Shown: positions 1 to 10,400 of the stretch, in pieces | Layout of the letters: every line of letters starts with the position of its first letter | How positions within the stretch are numbered: position 1 is the first letter of the stretch | Assembly (NCBI GenBank): GCA_035771165.1 | Contig: JAWNZC010000237.1 | Location: 876,501-940,500 of the forward strand | Length of the DNA stretch: 64,000 nucleotides | Reading direction: 5' to 3' | From: Paragorgia papillata | Lineage: Eukaryota > Cnidaria > Anthozoa > Scleralcyonacea > Coralliidae | Program-made: the position numbers and the translations under genes | Notes under the pieces: generated by a model | What the model was told of the DNA's origin: nothing | Databases searched by the model: none | Seen by the model: the letters and a program-made list of their open reading frames with translations, nothing else

Positions 1-97
1 GGAGTACAAAGATGAAATCACACTTTTTATTATTGTTATTTATTTAATTGGACGAGTAGCTCTGAACAACGAAGCAATTCTGTTAGGTGAATTTGGG

Positions 98-400
98 CCA
101 GATTGTAAAGTTTGCTAAGTGTGCGGGTAAGACGGATCAAAGGATTGGAAAATGCGCGGACGGGCAGGCTTGCAGGTAAAACTGCGCGGATGGCGGGTAA
201 AAACTGCGCGGATATGATGCGGGTTGTCGCGAAATACGCGAATTACTCAAGTATATTTGTAAATTTTGTGCGGATGCAGATATTTAACCCATTTTGCGCG
301 GATGCGGATATATTTAACCCATTTTGCGCGGATGCAGTTCAAATTTGAAAAAAATACGCGGGGAAGATTTTCCCCGCGAACGACAAACTTTACAATCTGG
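98..400. mobile_element. MITE, hAT-like, 8-bp target duplication
   Basis: Inverted termini CCAGATTGTAAAGTTTG open and close a 303-bp element. The flanks 90-97 and 401-408 are identical (AATTTGGG), an 8-bp target duplication as in hAT transposons. The inside is direct repeats of a GCGCGGATG-type word and has no transposase. The ORF read across it is not a gene. Confidence 0.75.
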
Positions 401-1232
401 AATTTGGGGCTATTGGACACTGAAATTTGCTGACCGGTACTCCATATTAAAAGACAACCCGCATTTCAAAACTAAAGTTATATAGTTCTGCAATGATAAC
501 TTTAATATGTTTATATTGAGAAGCGTGGCTGTGATTTTTATGTTTGTTTTATTTTTTATTACAGTTGAATCGTGCATACAGTACTTCTTCTTGAACTTGT
601 TTATATTCATATCATGTCATTGTCAGACCCTTGATCTTCTTGAACTTGAAAGTAGTGTACTGAAATATATGCAATTCAGTCCAAGATTGGGGTTGCTAAC
701 CTAAGCTGTCATGTTTCATGGTAGAGGAATGGTCATATATTTTAGATCAAAACAAGGACTGGTGTATAATAATTATTTTAGTGGAGTATTTTGTTTATTG
801 GATGGTCACTTGTAAATTATTTCTAAAAAAATCTATAGTTTGATACTGTACTTTGATTTTCACTACAGTGTAAATTATTTTAATATTTTTTGCTACATGA
901 AAATAAATATTTAGGATTGACTGTTTGTGATTGCACAAAAAAGTTTATCATTTGAGGTTGAATTTCTTGTTGAACTGCACCAGTGCAACAGCAAGTTTGC
1001 ACTAACTTTGAATTTTGCATATTATGACCAAGCAAAGTCATTCAGAGAAATTCTGTTTTTCCTGTAAAAAGTCAGGTTTAATTTTAAGAGTCTCCAGGGC
1101 TGGTTGTTTGGATGGATCTAGTAAATACATAAATGGCTCGTACAAAAAAAACAACAAATTAAATCATACTTGTTTATTGCTAATTCATCAACTGAGAGTT
1201 TTGCTAAAACAATTCCCTTGTCCAAATTGTAT

Positions 1233-1290
<58 letters not shown>

Positions 1291-2426
1291 TATTCTATTC
1301 TATTATTCTATTCTAATAGAAATTTTGTATATTCATTCATTGTAAATCCCTTTGTAATTCAGTTTTTTAACTGCAGAATTGGTTATTAAAACATACTTTA
1401 CACTGATGTCAAACAACATGACAGCAAACTCAAAGGTGGTGACACCAAGCAGATTTAAACATGAGTTATGAAAAAAATATATGTTGTTGCATCGCTATGA
1501 AATAAAACAACAGCTGGCCTTATTTTCAAGTATTACTTGTAAAACGTCAACTAATAGAATTGCTTCGTTCTTCAAAATTACTCATCCCATTCAAGAAATA
1601 ACAGGAAATATGTGCAGTTTAATCTTTATATTTAACGTTTAAACTGTTTTCAAAGATAGTCTGCTCTTATTTTTGCTTGCAAATGCAAGTTTAAAGTAGA
1701 CGGTAATGCTTTAAATAGCTTCACACAATGGCGATTCGAGTTCGTTTTAATCCGTAAATTTTCACTTTCAAATGTTTCCGATACCTTCTAAATGGCAAAA
1801 ATATTGTCATCTGCCTTTCCTCTATTATTACTGGTTGTAGCGTAAAAATCGAGCGACTAGTTTTTGAAATATATCGATTTTAGTGATCCAACTCCGTATT
1901 TCGCCATTGCACTCCTTGTTGAACTGGCTGAGGTTTACTGGCTGCGAGATTTTCCGGAAGTGGTTTTCGGTAACCAGCGCGGGGACAAAAACTTCAAAGG
2001 TTCCGACGCGAGTGGACCTTCTGCTCAGTTCTTTATTCTGTGACGAAGTCGAGGTTATTATTCACTGATACTCACTGAGCCTGAGGCAAATAATTGTTTT
2101 AGTATAAATACACAATTTTGTACTTTTGGGAACAACATTTTCTTTAAAACTGTTAATTCCTCGTCTGTCGCATTGACAAATTGGCTGGTGGCCATTTTGA
2201 ATAAACGCTGTAGGTGATTATCGAGAATTAGGTCCGAAGTAGCTCGACCAATCAGCGCGCGCGATTTGCTATAATCACCTGCGTATTTATACTAATGTGA
2301 GTTATTGGAAAATCATGTATATCTTTGCAGTTATTAAACAATATCACTTAAAACTTTGCAACTATATGGATCTCAACACACTAAACATCACAAGAGCAAA
2401 TTTTGTTCGATAATGTCGAAGATATA
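401..2426. other. Non-coding stretch with an (AT)n microsatellite
   Basis: I see no convincing exon here. An (AT)n run sits at about 1236-1290, followed by TATTC repeats. A diverged inverted repeat pairs about 50-90 with 1550-1590, suggesting an old element of about 1.5 kb into which the MITE at 98-400 inserted. The remaining TRMT11 3' exons may lie here undetected or to the left of the window. Confidence 0.4.
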
Positions 2427-2826
2427 CTACGGTTCCGGTTTCAGCGTGGACAGGCGTAATTTGACAACACACGTGTCACGCGGGAAACAAAGGAAACTAA
2501 CATGTTGCTAAGCGGAAACTGCGAAGTTACTAAGGCCAAACGGTATTGTTTCTTCGCACAAACGTCGCGTTGGGGTTTGTCAGCGTAATAGACGATCGGA
2601 AAAGCACTGTGGAGTTCTTATTTTCACTTGACGAAGATTTAATTGTGTATAAAGATGAGTTATAAACATTCCCACATTTGCTTTGAAAATTTGGCGCTCG
2701 TTTCAAATTGAAACAATATCGTTTGGCCTTAGTAACGTTACAGTTTCCGCTTAGCAACATGTTAGTTTCCCGTGTGAAACGTGTGTCGTCAAATTACGCG
2801 TGTCCACGCTCAAACCGGAACCGTAG
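2427..2826. mobile_element. MITE with ~110-bp TIRs and TA target site
   Basis: The terminal inverted repeats begin CTACGGTTCCGGTTT and pair over more than 100 bases (2427-2540 with 2708-2826). TA dinucleotides flank both ends (2425-2426, 2827-2828), as in Tc1/mariner-type insertions. The minus-strand ORF inside is non-genic. A weaker outer inverted repeat at about 2293-2318 and 2829-2853 suggests an older host element. Confidence 0.75.
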
Positions 2827-3446
2827 TACATGATTTTTTATATAACTCACATTTATCTGTACATAACTTTACGTCATAGTTCATCTCATTTACATATCAA
2901 ACAAATCTAAATAACTTGAGAACGAAGTGAAGTATGGACAAACTGTTAAAGTAATTCTTTATTATTTTTTTGAGATTTATTTATTTGCTTTGCGACATTA
3001 ACAACATTATATTACATGAATACAACAAGTAACATGGTGGCTGGGAGAGAAAAACAGGACTATCGCCCCAATTGACATTTCCCCCCAAACAAGCTGAGAA
3101 GCGGTAAAATACAGCGCTGGATTACAATTAGAAAGTTATAAATTTAAGAAAATAACTAAATAAAAAAAAGAAGAAAGATTAAAAAGAAAAGTTAAAAAAA
3201 AGAAAAAGAAAAAAAAAAGATATCGTGAAGACAGAGCAAACTTAATTTCCGTTTCATTTCCTCTTTAAGTCGGGGAAAGAATTGGGAAAATTAAAAAGCC
3301 TATAATCTATTTTTGTATAGAGGAGGCAAAAATAGTTGACAGTTTTTTATTCGTTTCGGAACTATCGCTCTTCAAATATTGCGTGAAATCGCTATTTTGA
3401 ATTCCCGGCTAGAAATTTCTGCAAATTGCAAAGGGCCTGGCACCTA

Positions 3447-3930
3447 CACGCGTAAAAACGCACACAACTTGTTCACGGTTGTCAACAGGCGTGAACAATG
3501 TTGTGCTGCTCGCCGTGAACAATGTTGTGCTGCTCGCCGTGAACAAGTTGTCAACAAGTTGTTCACTTATGGTTCGAACAACTTGTTCACGGATAAATCA
3601 ACAGTCATGAACAAGTTGTTCCAACAGCACATTTTTATAGCCAACAACGTTGTTCGCACATGATACAACATGTTGTAACAGCATGACGAAATAACAACGA
3701 TGAACAACAATGTTACAACAATGGTGAACATGGTTGATGTATCAACACGTTCTTCGGTTGAGTTACAACATGCGTGAACAACGGTTGTTGTTTCATCAAG
3801 CTGTAACAACTTGTTGAAACAATGCTGAACAATGTTGTTCATTTATCAATGTTGTTCACATATGTCAACAAGTTGTTATAGCATTGTTCAGGCAACAATG
3901 CTGTAACAACGTGCGAGATTTTTACGCGTG
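3447..3930. mobile_element. GTTGTTCA-rich palindromic MITE, copy 1
   Basis: The termini are CACGCGTAAAAA and its inverse, flanked by TA. The interior is almost wholly repeats of the words GTTGTTCA, CAACATGTTG and GTTGTAACA. The same element recurs at 20791-21277 and 36892-37313. Confidence 0.8.
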
Positions 3931-4122
3931 TACATGGCATGAAAATCAAAGCTAAAGTCTATGGGAGGTTATAGGAGGTTTCTTTATCACATAAAGACAT
4001 TAACTCCTTCAATTCCGAGGGCTCTCCTCTTGACAAGTAGAATCGTCTGGCGTTTATAGACAGAATAAAATACTAAAGTCTGCTTCGTTCGAAAACGAAC
4101 TATACGCAAGGCAAAGAGTTAA

Positions 4123-4535
4123 GGACATTGGCAATATAAATTAAATTTGTCTAATTTTAAAGAACTCGTAAAATTGTAATAGAAGATCTTTTACAACTTT
4201 TTTGTATCTTTCTTCGTTTTCAAGATATTCCAGTTTGTTTGATATGTAAATTAGATGGTCTCTGACGTCAGGAGCAGGGATATCTGTAAGTTTATTTAAC
4301 GAAATAACTTGAAACTGTTCACATAAAAACGCCTTGTGACACTAAACATCTTATGTTGAGCAATCATAGGTGCATGTAAGTGATTTTGTAATGTATGAAA
4401 ACACTGTACCCTGCTCCTGACGTCAGAGATAATCTCATTTACATATCAAACAAACTGAAATATTTTAAAAACGAAGAAAAATACAAAAAAGTTGTAAAAG
4501 ATCTTCTATTACAATTTTACGAGTTCTTTCAACAA
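4123..4535. mobile_element. Long-TIR TTAA-flanked element, K family, copy 1
   Basis: TTAA lies at 4119-4122, followed by GGACATTGGCAAT. The left arm 4123-4280 is the inverse of 4405-4530, including a TGACGTCAG motif on either side of the loop. The right terminus is degenerate. The same arm recurs near 17235. Confidence 0.6.
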
Positions 4536-4565
4536 AGAATTTCCTTGTGTTTTCTTCATGAATTA

Positions 4566-4859
4566 TTACTTAATTTTCACAGTTCTGTAGAAGGATATAA
4601 CTAACAATAGACACTTCCCGAATTCTCTTTCGATGCACGAAACACTGACCCAAGTCGAGGTTGGCGATAAGATCGTAATGCATTTACTGTTATCTTTCAT
4701 ACCCAGTCTCGATTTCAAGCCGTGTTGTTCGTGCTTGCTGAAGCAAATTCGGGAAATATCTACTATATATACCTCGCCATTTTCCAACAGCCTGGGCTCT
4801 AGATGGATGACCTTTAAATCAGAAAACAAAATGTTGTTTATACCAGCATATCCTCGCAT
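4566..4859 (-). other. Unassigned 97-codon open frame between repeats
   Basis: This open frame lies between two MITEs. I recognise no domain and see no clear splice sites around it. Because the residue mix is not obviously low-complexity, I list it as a weak possible gene or transposon remnant rather than a call. Confidence 0.15.
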
Positions 4860-4860
4860 C

Positions 4861-5145
4861 TAAAATTCAGGATTATCCTTAATTGTGAAATGGTCTAGAA
4901 TTCAGGATAATCCTGAATATTGAAGAAATGAAATTCCCCCCAGCCCCACCCCAACCCCCCCGGCAACCCTAAATCTAACCACAACCACCCGGTGGCCTTA
5001 AACTTAACCACAACCCTCCGGGAAGAAATTCCCACCTCTCAGACCCCGACCACAACATCCCGCATGTGGGACAGACCCCTTCAGGATAATCCTGAATTCT
5101 GTATAGACCATTTGACAATTTAGGATAATCCTGAATTCTAAGTGA
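4861..5145. mobile_element. MITE with subterminal AGGATAATCCT palindromes
   Basis: Each end carries two copies of the perfect palindrome AGGATAATCCT, or a one-base variant, about 35-40 bp apart. The ends pair as inverted repeats (4862-4920 with 5083-5145). The centre is C-rich (CCCCACCCCAACCCCCC-like). Confidence 0.65.
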
Positions 5146-5510
5146 GAGGACATGTTGGTTTATATATAGTGGATTAATCATGTGGCAAAAATAGACCAAT
5201 TAAATGCAAGGAACAACAACAAATGGTACCAACGCAAATTGAGAAGTCGCTTTTAACGTCGATCAGCAAGAGGGATTCCAATGTGCGGGAGATGAATAAT
5301 GAATAACCTTATCGAGAATTATGTGAGAAGCTATCGTTTTTCTCCGTCCATGCGCAACCAAAACTTTAGGGAGATTAATTAAGTACAGGCAAATGCAGAG
5401 TTCCCACCCTTCAAAGAATACGAGCCCGTGGTTTGGACGTCTGTGGCGCAGGCTAGCAGCCAGCGGCTGAATTACGAAGGACGCAGATCAACGTGGCCGT
5501 GTCGAGGCCA

Positions 5511-5735
5511 GTGAGTCCTATAGATATCTAACTGGAGTGATATCTTTGTGGCAGGACATGTAGGCCTGAAGTACGTATAGTTCCGGTCTGGTCAAGTCTG
5601 ATCTGGTCAAAAAACCGCGTAGGAGACTGGAACTATACGTACTTCAGGCCTATACATGTCCGTCAATCTTTGCCTGGTCTATGACCAGCAGATATCACTC
5701 CAGTTTATATATAGAGCTCACTGGTCGAGGCATAT
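5511..5735. repeat. 225-bp foldback palindrome
   Basis: Two nested inverted pairs are visible: 5511-5545 with 5688-5735, and 5552-5588 with 5629-5664. The inner arm contains GAAGTACGTATAGTTCC. It is probably a MITE that folds on itself; no ORF is present. Confidence 0.6.
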
Positions 5736-5906
5736 CAAAGCTCCCAGTCCTTTATCCTGGGCTGGTCGGCAGTACATCAGCCCAAATTAATAAAATGGTT
5801 CAATGGTTTTCTTGTCGTATAATAGATAACAAAAAATTTCATTTCCACACGCAGGTTTTCCAACATCGCGTCTCACTCAAAACGAAGATATCCGCGGCAT
5901 GTCAGA

Positions 5907-7050
5907 ACATAGTCAATTGAGATCTATGGTCTGGAAACTCGGCGAAAGTCTTTTGGTTCACGTTTATGCAAGCTTGTGCACGGTATAGAGACAATGTATT
6001 TTTGGTATAATGAAGCAATCATTTAATAGCAGCGTTTAGGTTCAAACGCTCGACCGTATTATTTAAATATTAACAAGACGCCTGGGTCAGGCGTTCACTC
6101 GAGCTACTGGCAAAGTAGTGCGGAGGTCTTCTCCGCAGAGTGCATGGGAGTGGGCTGAGGAAGATCAGATCGAAGGCTGAATGTGGTGCATACTTCACAA
6201 TGGTGAACATTCACCATCAAGACAGTTGTCAGTAGAGGTGTGCGAATCCGATCCGAATCCGATCCGATCGGATTCGGACTAAACTTCTCTCGTTCGGATC
6301 GGATCGGATTTTGTTCTTTTTTTCTCGGATCGGATCGGATTTTGTTCTTCTTTTCTCAGTTCGGATCGAATCGGATTTTGCACTTTTTACCCGCATCAGA
6401 TTCACTTTTGTCATTGTTTTTGTCACAAAATTAACAAATTCACTAGTTGTATGCACATTGCACAACATATGAACGTTACTATTGCATAAGATTATTATTG
6501 TATAGTAGTTTTCTTAAATTTATTTGTTCATTGGTTTTCTTTTCGGAAAGTTTGCGCAACTATGGCAACATATATCCGGTGTTTTAATTTTCTCGTTCCG
6601 GATTGGTTTGAGCAGCTGTTTTCGGATCGGATCGGACTACGGTTTTTTGGCTTCGGATCGGATTCGGATTGACAGTTTTGGCAAACCCTCGGATTATAAG
6701 GTGTCAATCCGATCCGACGCACACCACTAGTTGTCTGCCACATCTGATCGCTATTAAACTATAAAGTCAGTCAGTCAGTTACGAAATCTACCAACAGCGT
6801 GCAGGGACACCTTGATCAAAAGGCAAAGCTGTTCAACTTTTTGTCCATCTTACTCTAAAAGCGAAAGGAGCAAAGAACTTACAACATGTCTCACGGCCAC
6901 ACTCAGTCACACGACTAACAACTCACCGGAAACGTGAATAGTAGCGGAAGTAAAAGGTTTGTAAACGGTGAGGACCGTTTCAACATAAAAATCACAGCTC
7001 GTTATAGGCGCTTTGAAGTTTGCCGAGTTTCCAAACCATGCATATCTTGA
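5907..7050. mobile_element. hAT-like element interrupted by a second hAT MITE
   Basis: The termini CATAGTCAATTGAGAT and the inverse of TTGATTGACTGTG match the ends of the shorter element at 45937-46243. The flanks TGTCAGAA and TTCAGAAA resemble a degraded 7-8-bp duplication. A separate MITE (6233-6729) is inserted in the middle. Confidence 0.55.
6233..6729. mobile_element. hAT MITE filled with GGATCGGAT words
   Basis: The termini are TAGAGGTGTGCG and the inverse of CGCACACCACTA. The 8-bp flanks are GTTGTCAG (6225-6232) and GTTGTCTG (6730-6737), one mismatch. The interior repeats TCGGATCGGATT many times. ORFs on both strands across it are artefacts of the repeat. Confidence 0.75.
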
Positions 7051-7189
7051 TTGACTGTGTTCAGAAAGACGCTGGTGAATTCATTGATGTAAAAACACGA
7101 AGCATTTCCGCGACTGAACAAAACAGGACTACGAAATAATGATCTTTTCTCGGCTTTAAAAGTAGCGTGCTGCGTAGGCAGTGTTGAAA

Positions 7190-7290
7190 CAACAATCGAA
7201 ATATAGTAAGGTTAGATATACTGCCGAAACAGAGAACGTAGGAGTCTAACGTTTCGAGCGAAGGCCCTTCGTCAGAGAGAAACGTAAAGA
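7190..7290 (-). repeat. Repeat arm with hammerhead-like core
   Basis: On the minus strand it contains CTGACGA, a short stem-loop, then GAAAC, followed by GTTAGACTCC and the family word CTGTTTCGGCAGTAT. It is related to the arms at 33850-34076 and 42606-42672. Confidence 0.5.
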
Positions 7291-7403
7291 GTGTAAACAA
7301 ACAATGAGCTTATATAATTAGGATAATCATGTGACCAAAAATAAGCCAATCAGATAAAAATAACAATAACAAGCATTTTCTCGGCTTTATTTGTTTTCCT
7401 TAC

Positions 7404-10400
7404 CTCGACCAAGCAATAAGGTTCTATCAATATCACTTCCAATGCAGTAAGCACCATAATGAGAGCATCCCACCAAAATACTACCTAGATTAAAGAATTT
7501 TAAAATTAAAAACAACAACATGTGAATGTGAATTATGAGTATCAGAAGTAAAAACAACATTTTCCTTTGCGTGGGAAGTGCGTTTTTGAGTAGATTATTT
7601 ATTTCAATAACGCGTTAAGGTTTTTCTCCAGACTGTTTTCGGCTAAATTAGAAAGTTTTAAAGGCTAAAAGTCGAGTCGTATTTACCTATTGAAGTGCCA
7701 ATGCACCGAAATTTCACCCCAGTTTTTTATGATTGCATTTGAAAGAACACTTAAAATAACAACGTAACATCTTTTGTAGAATTTCGTTTCCTTGCTTCAT
7801 TCTTGAGATATTCAGGTTTGTTTGATATGCAAATGTCATACTTATGACATCGCACTGCATAATGACTTTTTGAAATAGCATCAATTTTAGAATAGTCCAA
7901 ATATTTTACACCCAGCTACACACGTTTAGTGACCAGTCATGGCTACATACATGCAAGTGCAAATAAATATTAAGTACTTTCGATAAGTACTCTCAATGCA
8001 GTGTGCATGAGGCCATAAATAAGTATGACATTTGCATATGAAACAAACCTGAATATCTCAAGAATGAAGCAAGGAAACGAAATTCTACAAAAAAATGTGA
8101 ACATGTTATTTTAAGTGTTTTAGTTCTTTCAAATGCAATCATAAAAAACTGGGGTGAAATTTCGTTGCATAAGGCACTTTAAAATTGTCTGAAAATCTGT
8201 AGTTTAGGAATTAGGAGATTTATATCTTAGTAACCAAACACAAAGGCTTATAGAAAGCCTTTTACGAAAGTCTTTGTGGCTAAAAGAAGTAAAATCGCAA
8301 TTGTAATTTTTTACGTACAGTAGAACCTCGTTATCCCGAACTTCGTTCGTTATTCCGAACGGACCGTAGCAGCGTAACAAAGTATTCATTGAGAGACACC
8401 GAGGGCAAACTAGCTATTCCTAAGCCCCGTACTAACTACCTAAAAAAAAGCTTTGGTTATAGTGGTGCGGTGCTATGGAATAGCCTTCCTATCGAGTTGC
8501 GGAAGGCAAACACTCTGGGTGATTTTAAATCAGGCTGCAGTAGCTACTTAAATTCTTAACCTTTTATTGCACGGCACTCATGGAAAGCAGGTATTTTAAC
8601 TTAGCATTATTAGGAACATTAAAATTGTAATTTGAGATTTATTAACTGTAATTTTGTAATTAGTTAGTGTATGTAAAATCCTGATGAGTTTACCGTGGTT
8701 AAATAAAGTTATTATCTTATCTTATCTTATCTAACTCGGTTATCTCGAAAACCTCGCTATCTCGAACAAGAGTTGATTTCCCTTCAACATATTTCTTCAC
8801 TGTTTTACTGTATAATTGACCCTGTTATCCTCGAACTCTCGCTATCTCGAACTATTCTCTAGCTACCTCCCTTGAGGTTTCGAGATAGCGGGGTTCCACT
8901 GTATATTTGAAATATTGAAAAACTCAGGCAGACGTTTTGGATAGATGATATGATAATTAGTGATTTATATTGCGTATTCTTCATGACGTAATGATCGAAT
9001 GCGCATTACAGTGTACAACAGAATAGATAAATACGTATAGAAAATTACAATACATGAAATAGATGTAGGTGTTGATTTTTACGGAGGGAAGGAAACCGGA
9101 GAACCCGGCGAAAAACCCTCTAAACTCTACTCACATGACTCGCAAGCTCAAAAACGGGGTTATTCCCAGACAGTCACCCATCCAAATACTATAACCCCGT
9201 CCAACTGGGCTGAACTTTGGGCTACAGTGGCGACAGGCAGCGCCTAACAGCACACGCCACCGGTGCTCCCCATAAAGCACTGCCTGTAAAAACAGGCAGT
9301 GTTTTAGATAGAGCAAAGTGAAAAGGTGGTAAACGCACTGATCTCAATAAAACTGGATGGGGCATGAGGCCGGATTTTGCGTGCCAGTTGTATGATGACG
9401 TGACCACTACCTAAGATGGCTGCCACTGAAGTTCATAGCTTTCGTAGATTGAAAACAGACAAAAAGAGTTATTTTAAGAAAACTTAAACGAATGTAATGA
9501 CACAAGAAGTACTCAATAAGGTTTAAAACGCTAATTTCTTGTATTTGTTTCTTTTACTGAGCTGTAAAACATTTAAATTTCGTTGTTTTTCTTCAGTGCC
9601 GACAACGAAGAAACTTCACGATATAAATATAAACTGAAAAACAGACTATAAAATCTACGCAGAATTCAATTCCAAGTCTTAAATTGTACCATTTATAGTA
9701 ATCTTAATGCCTTAACAATATCTCGTGTTGTGTACTTGCCATCTTTTGACTGTATTTGTTGTTAAACAGTGAAAACTAAACGAACCGGCATCTGTTGTTT
9801 GCTTTACGGCTTCTCCGGGACTCCCCCGGCACAGAGTACTTAATATTCCTACCTCCGGATAATCTGACCGTGGTAACGTCAAGATTGCTTATGCCAGTCA
9901 ACTTTGGGATTGGGAACAAGTTCTAAGGCCGCAATGCGTCATATGTTCTACTACGTAAGATGGCGGCGACTGGCACGAAATGTTTGACTGCTGGCCATAG
10001 GGAATGGCCGATCCAGTTTAGATAGAGATCAGTGGGTAAACGGCCGAGATTAATTTTGAGATATGAAATATTGACGTTTCAAGCGGAGTCTTTCATCAGA
10101 GTAAAATGGCTCAGGTCGAATTAAATAAATGAAAAACTCAAAACCTTTTTTTTCTGAAAAAAACTTTCATTACCTGTTCCAACGAATGGATCGTAAACAA
10201 ACATGCCATCTACACACTAGAAACGAAGACAAGTACGTAAAGATATTTAGAATTTGAGAATGCGATGGTGCTTTGTGAAATGGTACTTTGCAAAATGGTA
10301 CTTTGTGAACTGGTATTTTGTGAGATAGTACTTTGCAAAATGGCACTTTGTGAACTGGTATTTTGTGAGATAGTACTTTGCAAAATGGCACTTTGTGAAC

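Noticed and set aside
1015..1389. 124-codon ORF
   Set aside because: It is driven through an (AT)n microsatellite; no support on either side.
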